Below are positions 1-14,200 of a DNA stretch of 64,000 nucleotides, piece after piece. Location: contig NC_091245.1 of assembly GCF_042477335.2 (NCBI RefSeq), positions 222,579,501 through 222,643,500 of the forward strand. Direction: 5' to 3'. Made by a program: the position numbers and the translations under genes. The notes under the pieces are model-generated. The model worked only from the letters and a program-made list of their open reading frames with translations, had not been told where the DNA came from and did no database searches. The DNA is from Ovis canadensis. Lineage: Eukaryota; Chordata; Mammalia; Artiodactyla; Bovidae. Within the stretch, counting starts at the first letter, position 1; each line of letters starts with the position of its first letter.

Positions 1-185
1 TTTCTTAAACAAAAGTTTTATTGGGACACGGTCACACCCATTAATTTACATGTGGTCTATGGCTGCTTTTGCACTAAAAATGGCAGAGTTAAGCGGTTAG
101 TACAGAGACCATATGGCCAATAAAACCTACAGTATTTACTCTCTGGGCCTTTACTGAAAATATTTTCCCACCCTGAGTTAGAGAG
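1..185 (+). mobile_element. Ancient mammalian repeat, DNA-transposon-like
   Basis: Contains the remembered phrase series around GGCAGAGTT, AGAGACC and TATGGCC, then a TTTACT...CCTTTACTGAAAA tail, found in a common old mammalian nonautonomous element. Family not resolved; heavily diverged and cut by the window edge. Confidence 0.4.
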
Positions 186-654
186 GCAGAAGGTTACATG
201 TGTAAACACCTAAAATGAAATGTGTCCCCCTTTCTTATTTACTTCATGAGTAAAGTCCCTGTTTTTTTGAAAGCAGGCAAAATCTAATTCTTTTTAAATC
301 ACATTGAAGCAGTAATGAGAAAATATACCATAAGACCAATATTTTTTTTTAAGTACTTTTTACAGAGAAAACAGATCTGATTGAAATGATGAGGGTAGAT
401 TTTTGGAGGAAATGCTATTCAAAATGAGCGTTGAAAGGAGAAAGGTGTTCTCAGGGGTGCTTTCAAGGGAAAAGTATTGCAGAAACTGAAAAACTTGAGC
501 AAGAAAAGTTTAGGATACGTTCAAGGAATAGTGAATTCTTGATTATGATTAAATACTAGGATTTGTGATGCTAGAATTTGGGAAGATGAAGCTGTTCCTA
601 GAAATACAAAAGTGCCATCTTGAATTTTAAAATTAGGACCAAATTATTAGAAGA

Positions 655-860
655 GTCAGCAAAAGTGCTGAAAGGTGTTCAGGGTTTGAATCTTGGGTTT
701 GCCATGCGGTAGTGACCTACTTTTATCTTAAGCAAATTACTTACCCCTCTGAGCGTCAGATACTCCTGCCTATAAATAATAACCACAACCTCACAGTTTT
801 TTGAGGACTTAAAGATGAATGTACAGTATCTGTCCTATGTCTGATGCATAATAGACATTC
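655..860 (+). repeat. MIR SINE
   Basis: Shows the MIR order: gtttgaatcttggg, a tagtgacctactttt-type core, taagcaaattacttacccctctgag, then the ttgaggactta and gcataatagacattcaaaag end. Diverged relic. Confidence 0.65.
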
Positions 861-2063
861 AAAAGTTACAGCTATTTTTATTAATATTTTACTCTTTTTT
901 AAACCACTGTCAATACACTTCTCTGACTTTTCCAGCCAGGCCCATTCCTAACTTAGATACAATTTCTAGGTCTGTATCCCTTTTCATGCTGTGTTATCTG
1001 ACTGGAAGAACCTGCTACTAACTGGGAAGGTCTACTATTCAATAGCCATCTCAGATGGCTTCCTGTAATTTAAAATGAACTCTCTTCCTTTCCCTTACTC
1101 GTATAATAGCTGTTCATAACACAGTCCTTTGAATTTAAGGTCTTCTTTGTGTGCAATCTTCAATCATTCACAAGATCCTTGAGGGAAGGGCCTGTGTCTT
1201 GGTCTTGTTAGAATCTTTGTTATATAATTTTACAAGCAGAATTTACTTGGCAAAATGATTTAGAAAGCATGTTGTTTATTTCATGCTAGGATCTCTAGAT
1301 AATCAATAAACCATCTCAGGAAAACCTTAATTCTGCAACTCCATTGATCTTTATAAATGAAAACAATATAGTCATCAGTTGTTCTGGGTGTTGAACCTTC
1401 TGTAAAATTTGAAAGCAATTAAAGTGAATTGTGTTCTTTCTTATTAGCATGTAGGGAAGGCAGTCTTAAAATTATATTTGTGAAATTCTCTGATCAAAAA
1501 GAAGCTTTGCCATTATTGTTTATTTTCTAAGTACTTCATGAATAGCATATGGCTTAGGACCTCCCTAAATTTCTGCTGTGTGAAAATCACTAATAAATGA
1601 CAGAATATTTAAAATGAAGAATCCAGTGCATGTGGTTTAAAACTGTACAAGCTACTTCTAATTGTCCCTTTTCCTTTTGATAGGTTCAGATATTTAAAGC
1701 AGTACATTCTAAGTAAGGAGCTTATAGTCTTAGGGGTGGACCAGATGAGTCCCTGGAGCATGGGAAAACCTTCGAGCCCTTATTTATGTAAAATTTTTAT
1801 CGCCATCATTTAAAAATCTTTAATTGTATGTTTTAAAATAGATGTTATACATTCATTTTAGTATTTTATGTATATAATTTCTAAAAAATTAAATAATAAA
1901 TTAATAAAATAAAATTATTTAAAATTCACGTGCTCAAAATTTATTTATTGATAAGGCATAGAATTTAAAAAACTGGAGAAAACGGAATAATAGGAAAGCA
2001 ATAGATATATATGTATATATATATATACATAAAAAGTCATAATATTTAGTCATACATTTCGTG
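860..2063. other. AT-rich 3' flank, nothing recognised
   Basis: No open frame with coding character, no clear repeat family and no RNA gene. Contains A+T runs at 1800-1930 and an alternating TA/TG tract near 2005-2030. Confidence 0.5.
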
Positions 2064-2069
2064 TTTATT
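2064..2069 (-). promoter_or_regulatory. Polyadenylation signal AATAAA of the LRR gene
   Basis: A canonical hexamer on the minus strand lies 46 bp after the stop at 2116. That would give a very short 3' UTR. AT-rich sequence around it offers other AATAAA-like sites further down (1860-1920), so later ends are possible. Confidence 0.4.
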
Positions 2070-2115
2070 CATTTTTAAAAACAATGGTGATGGCTTTCTT
2101 TCTATACAGATTTCA

Positions 2116-2227
2116 TTAGGATACAATACATAGTTTTGAAAAAATATTGGTTTCTGGTGGTGAAGTATCTTCTGGTAGCTTCAGGATCCCATCCAGCATT
2201 TTTAAGTTTGGCAAACAGGAGAACACT
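2116..2227 (-). CDS. LRR gene, terminal coding exon with LRR cap and stop
   Basis: The acceptor is gctttag (AG at 2229-2228). The first base A completes an Arg codon from the previous exon. The frame [13 protein letters not shown] is the second half of an SDS22-type LRR cap, followed by a short Pro/acidic tail and TAA at 2118-2116 (36 codons plus stop). Cap continuity across a 3.2-kb intron strongly supports the join. The tail after the cap is short and has no motif. Confidence 0.82.
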
Positions 2228-5200
2228 CTAAAGCAAAAGTTAAAGAAAAAAAAGTAACTGTACAAGAATTGTATTTCACTTAATCTATAATGAGTGGACT
2301 TTGACTATTGTTAAAAGAAAGATGAGTGGCTATAACTTTATTCTGTTTTCCTTATCTTTGCAATGACATTAAGGTAAAATACAATTTGTGTTGATTGAGC
2401 TGATGACCCTGTCATAGCTTGCCTCTCTGGAAGCTACTAGATCGTTCAGCAGATTCTAAGTATTGAGCAGGGAGTGAAACTGTATACACTGTTTTCATAA
2501 GAGAACATCATTCCGGTTTTTACAATGTCCTATAAAGAAAAAAAAAATCAATGAGTGGATTTAGCTAACTAACCATGAGAGAAAGAATGAGATCATGAGA
2601 TATGTACACATTACAAAATTGGAAGCTGTTTTTTGAAATAAAGCAAGTCCAAGTTGTCTAGTGATAGTTAAGGAAGAATTCTGCATGAGAGTTGTAAGAG
2701 GGGGTGGGAAATAATTTTTGCTGGGTTATTTTCTCTTAACAGAGAAGCTCACATTTCAAATTTAGACAGTCACTTCCAGCTTCAGGAGGTGGTCTTTCAT
2801 GTTAACTCAGTTAAACAGTAGCCATATGCCTAGCAGCTTTATAAAGCAGCATTTTCTTTCAAGTGGACAGCTTTCCTGATTGGGGAGTTCTGGTGGCTCG
2901 GGCCAGAGGAAATGGATGGCAGTGGCATTGGCCCAGGATGAAAGATGCTGAACCTCTCAGGAGACATGCCATGTCAACTAATGATGGTGCCAACCTCCTG
3001 GAATGCTCCCATTGGCTGCATGATTTTCTTAGCTCTAAATGCTTTCTGCACATTATCTCATTCTCACAACAATCCTGTCAAGTTAGTTTTTACCCCTTAT
3101 TTTAAGTAACTTATCCAAGATCATAAAAACTGTAGGTGATGTAGTAAAGATTAAAATCTGTCTTCTGGCTCCAGTTTCCAGACTTGGCAGGAACTCCTAG
3201 TCCCCCCCTTTCTTTTTTTAAAGTCAAACTATTGGTGAACTAAGATAACCCTGACTTCTGAAGAATGGTAAAAGAATTTGCGTGTGGGTGTCCCAAGAAG
3301 TGGGCTGCCCTCTACCTCCTGGGACTTACACCATTAGCTCTATCATTAAGTCCTTTCTCTTTTGAACTGTGCTGTCTTCTTATTGGAGGATCTGAAACAA
3401 AGGAGGAAGGGAAGACAGTCACAATTCTAGGTGTCAGTGATCAAGAAAAGCTTATGCTTAAATATTCTGATCGTGATGTAAAGGGTCGCTGAAAGTCTGG
3501 CCTGAATCCTCAACACAAAGGTACCCAGTGACAAAATAAATGCTGCTATAATCCTCATGTGGATTTTTGGCTAGATAATTAAACCTAAATTTGGATGAAC
3601 TTGAGACTTCAGCTTAGCTCTTCAGTAGGAGTGAATACTTAAATCCTTTCATACTTTAAAATGACCACATCTTTCTGTTTAAAGCAACCCTGTACTACCT
3701 TGGTCAATACAACCTGGCTTTTCGTAGCCTGATTGTCAGTATTTATACACCTTGGATTCAATCCAATAGAATTAATACTAAAAAATAGAAGAACCTCATT
3801 ATATCCTTCTTTTCCACATAATTCTATACCACCTCATGGATTTTGAAGATAGATTTATACTGAGACCTCAGGGCACATCAGATTTCAGATAGTTAATCTA
3901 ACACTATTGTTATAAGGCATTCTTTGAAGAGAGGCAAGTGACTGAGTTGGGACCAAAGTGTTTTCTAAAATCCCACATATTAATTAACCAAACTGAAATA
4001 TAATACTAATAAATTATCTTTAAGACAGATATGTGCTATTTTATGAATGACATTGAAATGTCTAACTAAAACTCCTCTGACTGTAGGAAACAATTTTAAG
4101 CTTCAAAACATTATTTTGGTTAAATATTAGTTCAATCTAAAGCAACTGTGCTGCTAGATTTTGCTTATATAATATCAATTTGAGAATTTATTGTCAGAGA
4201 ATATGAAATTTTGCTTTCAGACTATAGTCAAAGGGAAAACAATTGCAGTAATGAGATTTATGTGGTAACAACAGAGATTAGAATTTTTATTTTGACTTTT
4301 CATTGCACGTCATGGACTGAAGAGTCTGATGTTATACAGGCCTCTAGAATATAGTTGCTATTATGGGAAAATGTCAGCATGAGAAAGGAAAGTGGTGAGA
4401 GAACTATCTTCTGTAGAAATCAGATGTGGAGGAAGGACTATAATCACAGACCAGAATGGAGCCTAGAAATGATCTAACCCTTTGTGAGACAGATTCAGAG
4501 TGAGATGAGATGACTTGTGGTCATCTGGGGGCAAATATAGGTGTAGAACTCAGTTGCTTGTTTCTACCTTTTTAATTTCTATAAGTATACTAATAGTGTG
4601 GGCTTCCAAGGTGGTTCAGTGGTAAAGAATCTGCCTGCATTGCAGAAAATGCAGAAGACATGATTTCAGTCCCTGGATCGGAATTTTCTTGCCTCAAGAA
4701 TCCCATGGACAAAAGAGTCTAACAGGCTACAGTCCATAGAGTCTCAAAGACTCAGGCACAACTGAAGCACACACACATACTTAAAGTGGTGCTGGGAATT
4801 AGCTGCAGATAAATAGGTGGGCATATTACTTGGTGCACACTCAAGGTTGTTAGATTCCATTATTATCATCATTAAGAATGTTTCTAATACTGACAAAGAA
4901 ATAAAAATGGTTTATTCTTGGCAGGTTTCCAGCTCTTTCAACCACTAGAGTAGATCGAATCAATTACTTTTTGGCATTCACTTAATTAATGGTGCACTTG
5001 TGGCCCAAAGATATGAAAGCAAAACCAGAGAATAAACAGTTTATTAGATGGTCACTTGGCCCTTGATGGGAACCTACATTTAGAAATTTTATAAAAGACA
5101 TCTGTTGAATATCATGAGAGAAAATGCATAGGATTTACAAGTCTAAAATTAAATATCTAAGTTTATGTAGAGTCCCATTACAGGGACTAAAATTTGCACA

Positions 5201-8200
5201 GAATCATAAATTAACTGACAGAAGAGTATATTAAAAATTAAACACACACACAAAATCAGTTCAGAGTTCTTTAGGTGAGATTAGAAGCATGAATTGTTCA
5301 ACACACAGTAGATAAGCTAAATACCTGCTGAGCAAATTTAAGCAAGATGGAAACAATGGTTAAAAGTATATAATATTCAATGAAGTAGAAAAGATGACTT
5401 AAAGCATTTGGGAACTCACCGTTTTCGGTAGTTTTGGTGAAATTCACAAGGGTTCCTCTTGAGCATAAGGGATTCCAGTGGCGTGCACCGTAAACTGGAC
5501 AGCCCAGTCAGAGTCTCAATATGATTGTCAGCCAAGGATAAATGCTGTATCTGAGGTATCTTTGGCAATTGCTTGAAAGATGTGAGATGATTTTTATTCA
5601 TATTTAAAACTCTGCAACTGTATATAAAATATAAACATCTTGTCATTTGTCTCCTAAAGAGGATGGTAAACTACCAAATATTGCAAAGCACTAGCATGCC
5701 TCACCTAGACTATGACCCCTCAACGGTGTGGCAGTGACATTTTCTACAAATATGGTTGGGAACAAAAAAGAAATATGTGTATTAAAGTATCAAGAGAAAA
5801 TAAACAGGGCAGATAAGACTGAAAGCTTGTCGAAGGCAAGAATACGTTTTCTTTTCCAATGTATATACTAGGTACCTGGCACTGTATTTGGTCCCTGGTG
5901 ACTTCTCAATAAGTCCTGGATGAAAGAGTAAAGGGCTGCTTGAAATCTCAGCAATACGAAAGTTCACTCAAAGACACATGAAAGCTTCTGAAGAGTATTG
6001 CCCCTAAGTAGTGAGTTTATAATTGTTTTCCTTTCTTTCTACTTTTCTGTACTTAAATTCGATATTGAGAAAAGAGCATTTTAAAAATTTTTTAAGACTT
6101 TTTTTTATGCAAAAGAGAGCTAAAAGCTACCCTTGGAAACAGAAATATGTGTTAGGCATTGAGGTTGAATACATTTTCCTGACAGGATATAATGCTTCTT
6201 AATATTTTTGCCTTAAAACCATAATTGTATAAAACCATGCCATTAAAGAAAATAATTCCAAATCTATCACTGACACCTCGCCTTACAGAAAAATTCCTTT
6301 ATGCATAAGCTGGGATTTAATACTCTGAGGGAAACACAGGGTATTTATTTATAAACCTCATAGCCCACAAAGACACTTGGTAAATAAGTATTGCTAATAG
6401 TAAACACGGTGCTAAACAGAGAGATGACAGTCACACAGCAGCATGACAAATACAAATTCACTTTGAACGGCCCCGCACATTTCACTATAATTTTTCACAT
6501 CCATTATTTTCATTTCCCTTGTTTCCTTCCATTCTCCATAGGGATATTTTGCAGTCTTAACCATATCTTTGATAATTTCAGGTTTCCGCTCTTTCCTAGG
6601 TGTGTGCCATGTAAACAGTTGTATCTGACTCTTTGCCATTCCATGGACTGTAGCCTGTCAGGCTCCTTTGTCCATGGAATTTTCTAGGCAAGAATACTGG
6701 AGTAGATTGCCATTTCCTTTTCCGTGGGGTCTTCCCAACCCAGTAATCAAACCAGTGCCTATTGTATCTCCTTTATTGCAGATGGATTCTTTACCTGCGG
6801 AGCCATCAGAGAGCCCCACACATAATCATTAGATGCAATTTAGTCCTATTGCACTTTCTAATGGAAAACCTATCTCAAGCAGATTCTCTCTGCCTCTCTC
6901 TCTGTCTTCATCTGAAATCTGTTCTTTCCTTATCTGCTAGTCATTTTCTCTCATTTTCAGCTGCCACTCTCTCAGCTTCTCAGTTCAGTTCAGTTCAGTT
7001 CAGTTGCTCAGTCGTGTCCAGCTTCTTGCAACCCCATGGACTGCAGCACGCCACGCCTCCCTGTCCATCACCAGCTCCCGGAGTGTACTCAAACTCATGT
7101 CCACTGAGTCGATCATGCCATCTAACCATCTCATCCTCTGTCGTCCCCTTCTCCTTCTGCCTTCAATCTTTCCAAGCATCAGGGTCTTTTCTTCCCATGA
7201 GTCAGCAGTTCTTCATGTCAGGTGGCCAAAGTATTAGAGTTTCAGCTTCAGCATCAGTCCTTCCAATATATACTCAGGACTGATTTCCTTTAGGATGGAC
7301 TGGTTGGATATCCTTGCTGTCCAAGGGACTCTCAAGAGTCTTCTCCAACACCACTGTTCAAAAGCATCATTCTTCAGTGCTCAGCTTTCTTTATAGTCCA
7401 ACTCTCACATCCATACGTGACTACTGGGAAAACCATAGCTTTGACTAGACAGACTTCTGTTGGCAAAGTAATGTCTTTGCTTTTTAATATGCTGTCTAGG
7501 TTGGTCATAACTTTTCTTCCAAGGAATAAGCAGCTTTTAATTTCATGGTTGCAGTCACCATCTGCAGTGATTTTGGAGACAAAAAAATAAAGTCTCACTG
7601 TTTCCATTGTTTCCCTATCTATTTGTTATGAATTGATGGGACCAGATGCCCTGATCTTAATTTTCTGAATGTTGAGTTTTAAGCCAACTTTTTCATTCTC
7701 TTCCTTCACTTTCATCAAGTGATTCTTTAGCTCTTTTTTGCATTCTTCCATAAGTGTGGTGTCATCTGTGTATCTGAGGCTATTGATGTTTCTCCCAGGA
7801 AACCTGATTCCAGCTTGTGCTTCACCCGGCCCAGCGTTTCTCATGATGTACTTTGCATATAAGTTAAATAAGCAGGGTGACAATATACAGCCTTGACATA
7901 CTCCTTTCCCAATTTGGAACCAGTCTGTTGTTCCATGTCCAGTTCTAGCCATTGCTTCCTGATCTGCATACAGACTTTTCAGGAGACAGGTCAGGTGGTC
8001 TGGTATTCCCATTTCTTGAAGAATTTTCAGTTTGTTGTGATCGACACAGTCAAAGGCTTTGGCATAATCAATGAACGAGAAGTAGATGATTTTCTGGAAC
8101 TCTCTTGGTTTTTCGATAATCCAACAGATGTTAGCAATTTTATCTCTGGTTCCACTGCCTTTTCTAAATCCAGTTTGAATATCTGGAATTTCATGGTTCA

Positions 8201-11200
8201 TATACTGTTGAAGCCTAAGTTGGAGAATTTTGAGCATTACTTTACTAGCATGTGAGATGAGTGCAACTGTGAGGTAGTCTGAACATTCTTTGGCATTGCC
8301 TTTCTTTGGGGTTGGTATGGAAACTGACCTTTTCCAATCCTGTGGCCACTGCTGAGTTTTCCAAATTTGCTGGCATATTGAGTGCAGCACTTTCACAGCA
8401 TCATCTTTTAGGATTTGGAATAGCTTAACTGGAATTCCATCACCTCCACTCACTTTGTACATAGTAATGCCTCCTAAGGCCCATTTGACTTCACATTCCA
8501 GGATGTCTGTCTGGCTCTGGGTGAGGGATCACACCATCGTGATTATCTGGGTCATGAAGATCTTTTTGTATTAGTTCTTCTGTGTATTCTTGCCACCTCT
8601 TCTTAATATCTTCTTCTGTTAGGTCCATACCATTTCTGTCCTTTATCAAGCCCATTTTTGCATGAAATATTCCTTTGGTTACTCTAATTTTCTTGAAGAG
8701 ATCTCTAGTTTTTCCCATTCTATTGTTTTTCTCCTTTTCTCCTTTGCCTTTTGCTTCTCTTCTTTTCACAGCTATTTGTAAGGCCTTCTCAGACAACTAT
8801 TTTGCCTTTGTACATTTCTTTTTCTTGGGGATGGTCTTGATCCCTGCCTCCTGTACAATGTCATGAACCTCCATCCATAGTTCACTGGGCACTCTATCAG
8901 ATCGAATCCCTGGAATGTGTCATTTCCACTATCACTGTAAGGGATTTGATTTCAGTCATACCTGAATGGTCTAGTGGTTTTCCCTACTTCGTTCAATTTA
9001 AGTCTGAATTTGGCAATAAGGAATTTATGGTCTGAGCCATAGTCAGCACCCAGTCTTGTTTTTGCTGGCAGTATAGAGTTTCTCCATCTTTGGCTTCAAA
9101 GATTATAATCAATCTGATTTCAGTATTGACGATCTGGTGATGTCCATGTGTAGAGTGTTCTCTTGTGTTGTTGGAAGAGGGTGTTTGATATGACCAGTGC
9201 ATTCTCTTGGCAAAACTTTGCTAGCCTTTGCCCTGCTTCATTCTATACTCCAAGGCCAAATCAGCCTCTCATATTCACCATATCACAGATCCTCAATCAG
9301 ATAATGTTAGGGGACATGACTGACAAACCAAGTTTGATTTTTCTCCTGGGGCAGAAGAGAAGGAGGCTATGAATATACATGCATCAATTTTCTACTCTCT
9401 TTATACATTGATTTGACAGATGTAGAGTCTGAATTGCAATTATATAATTTTATATTAACATTGTATTTCTGAAGAAAGAAAGGCCAAAAGAATACATCTT
9501 AAGAATACTAAAACTGGGTCAAGTCTTTTCTTTAATGATAAGAGTTTCCCTTTTTCTCTCTTCTTTTTTATATAAGATAGGAAAAATTTGGATGTTTACT
9601 GATTTGGATCAAGTCAAACTCACATACTCCAAATTAATGGTCTTCTAGTGTAGTATTTTAAATTATGTTATGTGACTATTACTATTTGTTCTTGTACATT
9701 TATTTAAATAAATATTACAAAAAATAACCAATACATCCTTATTTTATCCCTAGAAGAGAGGCTAGGGGGAAAAATTGAACAAATTAACATCAAGTAACTG
9801 ATGCTGGGAAAGATTGAGGGCAAGAAGAGAGTGGGGTGACAGAGGATGAGATGGTTGGATGGCATCACAGTCTCAATGGACAGGGAGATAGTGAAAGACA
9901 GAAAAACCTGGCATGTTGTAATTTGTGTGGTCACAGAGTCGGACATGACTTAGTGACTGAACAACAACCACCAACTGAATAAATTAAAATGGCAGTGATA
10001 TTAAGATTCCTCTGAAAATTTTTATTTTGTTATTTTAAAATTTGTCATTTGAAAAGAATATAAGTAAAATCAAATGTTATACAAGTCTGTCTAAAGTTGG
10101 AAGGGGCTTTGAAAATGACTGTAGCTCTTCAGGGACCATTGCATATTCTGCCACTTCCTCTGTCTGCTGGGCCGTATCGCTCCTGGTAACTGTGATGAGC
10201 TCTTTTCATTGCCCTGCCTCAGCCCTGGCTCAGAGAGGTAGCTTAATCCGCTCAAGGATTTACCGTTCCTTCTTGTGGCTGCTTGATATTTCCTAATTCT
10301 TTTCTGGGAACTTCTGTCTGCCCCTCTGATGGCTACCACAGCTTGCTCTAGCTACACACCTGCTTGGTGAGGCAAAGGACAGCTCTCCACAGAGTTCTCA
10401 AGTAATCCTGAGCAAGGAGGCAGATTAGCTTTACTATTATCTTTAGTGTCCTTGGGACATCAAAGAGTCCATATAAATTAAAAATTCTTTTATTTCTGTC
10501 ACTGTTCTGATTGACAACTCCTACCCCTCTATTAGAATGTAAAGAATTTTATCTTAAATCAAGTGAGAGAGTAAACTGAAAATAAATAGAATGTTTTTGG
10601 TTAAAAAAAAATTTTTTTTAAGCAAGTGAACCTGAAGTCAAGACTCTTGTCAACTACCTATAGAGTCTTTCCCTGTAAATGGTCAATAAACATGACTAAA
10701 AATCACTATCTTACAATGATAATGTGTATATAATGTGATTGTATTTCCAGTTCACTACACAAGGAAGATAGCAAGCTTTTCTGCCAATATGTCCTATGAT
10801 TATTAATTATTCCCCTAAGAACTGGTAATAACAATATTAATTTGAAAAGGAATAGATTTTTCTTGCTAAAGTGTGACAGTTTGATTTATAAATTTCCCTT
10901 TTTGCCTTGCTCAGACATCACTTAGCACTCTCACTTTCAAGGCCTCACCACATGAGGAGAGCCACAATAGGTAAAGACATTGATCACATGTACCCATATA
11001 ATAAAGACTTGACTTTAACTTAGAAACTGGACATGCTAGGGAGAAGGTACCTTGGCAATCTTAAGGCACTTAAATCCACCAGTGAATTGTCCACTAACCA
11101 GAGGGTTTCAACTCGAATTAGTCTTCTAAGAATCCTGTTAAAATTTTCAACTTGATAAGGGTTCCCCAAATCCTGAAATGAAAGGTTCAAATTCTGAAGG

Positions 11201-14200
11201 GAAAAACAAATAAAAAGAAAAAGCAAGTGCTTTGTCAACTTTCAGAAATAGTTATTAATTTTAACTGTTATATATTTAAGTCAGCAGTTTTTACTGTTTT
11301 ATTTTTTGGTCTTCTAAAATATTCACACATCCAAACACTCAGAATTATTGCAGAGATTTTCAAGATAGGAAAGGAGGGTAAAGATATTGACTGGATTGTT
11401 TAGAATTAAACACCAGGTGGGAGGCGGCAGGTAGAGATGGAAAGATCCTTCGATTTTGAAATTTTTCTGATATGAAAAGTAGAGGGAGTAAAGCACTGTT
11501 TGGGTTTATATGATTAGTTATCTTTGAAAGTGAAAGTCACTCAGTTGTGTCCGACTCTGTGACCCCATGGACTATACAGTCCATGGAATCTCCAGGCCAG
11601 AATACTGGAGTGGGTAGCCATTCCTTTCTCCAGGGGATCTTCCCAACCCAGGGATCGAACCCAGGTCTTTTAGCCTCCTTGGAAATTCTCAGAAATTTTA
11701 TTTATAAAAATTTCAGAGTTAGATGCCATCATTCAAAAGATGGAAAATGTGATTTTATTTTAAAATAACCAGGGGTATATACATATACATAGTGTGACAT
11801 ATTTCTGAGATAGTGGATATTTTATTGTTACTTTTAACATCAGTCAACTTTGATGTCAAAGAGATTAAAACCACTCTCAGTGGTAGCATTGGTCTTATAA
11901 ACTCTATTTCTAAAAGTCAAGTTTACTTTTTTTGTTTCCAAAATTTTGCCGTCACTAGAAATTATTGCATAAGATGACATTCCTTTTTTAAATTTGAAGC
12001 AAGACAATTTACCATTTTTAAAGAAATACAGATATCTCTATCTAAAAAAGGTCTTGATATATTCAGATATTAAACATTATGAAATTTGATACTTTAATTT
12101 CTATTTTCCCAAAGTATAAAAGGTCTTCATTCTAAACAAAACTAAAGAAATATTGAGATTATATCTATCATTTCCATGTTAAACATCACCTTCTCAAATA
12201 GGCTGCTTTCCCAACAAGTTTTTCTGTAATAGATTAGGGTTCATTTAGCCATTCTCTTGCAGTATAATTATCTAAAGGCCAATTAAACTTTCTATGAGAA
12301 ATTTTTAGCAAGGTACCATTGGCCTTTGCAATATATCCATGGTTTAAATGACAGCTATAAAGAACAAATGCTTTTATACACTGGAATGAATACTTTTAAA
12401 AGAATCCTGAGAGTGGAGGTTAAATTTTAGGTGTGTTGTTTACATTTTTCAAATAAATAAGTAGGTGCACTATATAAATTTTAAAGAGTTAAATGTATCC
12501 ATTATATGTGACTAATTAAAATTAATTTTAGAAAGAAAAGAAAACATTATACTGGGAAACAATATTCTACTTTCCTAGCTTCCCTTAATAAGTTGTGTGA
12601 CCTTGGGCAAATTGTTTCTCTTTCTAAACTTTCCTTTCCTTTTTGAAAAGAAAGTGTTTGGACCAGACCCAATCTGAAGCTCATTCCCAACCCCTAATTC
12701 TAGAATTCTATGACATACAAGATTCATCTGTGAAACAGAAGAGGCACTGGGAGATCCCAATAAGTCTCATTTCTGGAAGATTTCCTAAAATCCTCACATG
12801 CAATTTGATCACTTTGAAAAACCTCGCAAATATTGGCATCTCACTCTGTTATAAAGAAGTTCATTTATTCTTTTATTGCTACCAATGCTTATTTTTCACA
12901 GTTAAGTCTTCAGTCCTCTGCTTAACCATGACTTGAACACTTGAGTGATGGCAACCCCACAGGCAGGTAATGGTTGAGAGCTAACTATGGGAACTGTTTC
13001 AATGCTAGTGGCTCAGCTAGCTGAGTCATTTTCAGCACCAAGAAACCACACCTCAAATCCTTCAATGCTGAAAGTTTGATTTGTCCCAGGATAGCTCTGT
13101 TCAGAGTCCAATGGCTGCCCAGATCATCAAAACTTTTAGCTTTTACCACATCATTCAAAGGAGTCCAGATTACATCATAAACTCATTGATAAGAATTATC
13201 ATTCAACACTTAACTTTTTATTATAAAAAATCCAATTTCATTCTCTGTTCTTTTAAACTTTTTCCAAAGTTCAGCAATATCAATATAAAATGACTATTAG
13301 AAAATAAGTAGCATGTCTTGATGAAGATAAAGGGTGGGGAAAAGAGATGGAGCACCAGTCACAACTATTTTCACAGAAATTTCTAGAGATGTGCTTAAAT
13401 GTGTTTTGTTGTTTATTCTGGCAATTGACTTTTTTAAAAATGCCATAATTTAGTCAACGAAGGAAATATGCTTTTTTTTTTTTTTTTTTAAGCTCTCACC
13501 GTGCAGTCTTCCCAGTTTTCCTGCAGCCACGTTTCCCATTTGCTTTTTTCAAGGACTCTTTTCTGTGAAGGCAAAGTACATTCCTCCTCTCTGAAGAGCA
13601 GCTCTTCGGCAGAGGGTCCTGAGCAGAAATCACAAGGTGAGATCTTGGAAGCAGGTTCCCGAAGACAGGACCAACACCCTCTCTGGATGCATGACTGGTT
13701 GTTTTAAACTTCCACTTGATACTAGGACCGAGGGAGACAGGATTGAACTCTTCTGCCCCAGTAGTGTGAGCATTAACAACAAGTGATGTATGTGACGAAA
13801 TACACTTCTGCCTGCCTAATCAGGCTGGGGGAGAGATGGGGACAGAAGAGGAGCCAGGACTTGACCACTATGAACACTTTCTAATTGTTTAAAATTATTC
13901 TCCCTGAAATTTGCTGAATAACTCTCACGTCTTCCAAACAGAATACAGTGAAACCTCCAATGTGAAAACACTAAATCAGATGCCCAGGTATGACAATAAT
14001 AGATTAATCAAGAAATGATTATTAAATATTCAAATCCCCCAGTTGCTGTGTTTCTCTTTCTGCTGCCAGAAGCCTTGAGGCCATCTCTGGTGAGCTTACT
14101 TCCTAGGCCTTCCCATCACCAGATGAGTTATACGAGAGAGAGGAAATAGGAAACAAATCAGCAATTTTATTTCTTGTTCATCTGTCTTACTTTTTTTCAA

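Larger units (their letters stand above)
2228..5419 (-). other. LRR gene intron (last)
   Basis: 3.2-kb AT-rich intron. It holds a MIR relic on the minus strand near 3050-3190 and a Bov-tA SINE at 4598-4775. The open frame at 3265-3492 (+) has no features of a gene. Confidence 0.7.
5618..11050 (-). other. LRR gene intron (between LRR exons)
   Basis: 5.4-kb intron containing a Bov-tA SINE (6605-6818), a large BovB LINE (6976-9262), a BovB 3' end (9796-9966) and an unexplained less AT-rich stretch at 10090-10390. The BovB copies are the source of most open frames here. Confidence 0.7.
11194..13499 (-). other. LRR gene intron
   Basis: 2.3-kb intron with a Bov-tA SINE (11526-11680), a short MIR remnant (12575-12640) and a T-tract of about 20 bp at 13471-13490, close behind the donor. 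Nothing else recognised. Confidence 0.65.

Noticed and set aside
7626-8462. 278-codon minus-strand frame as a cellular gene
   Set aside because: It is the BovB reverse transcriptase (motifs A, B and C recognisable), 5'-truncated and broken by stops on both sides.
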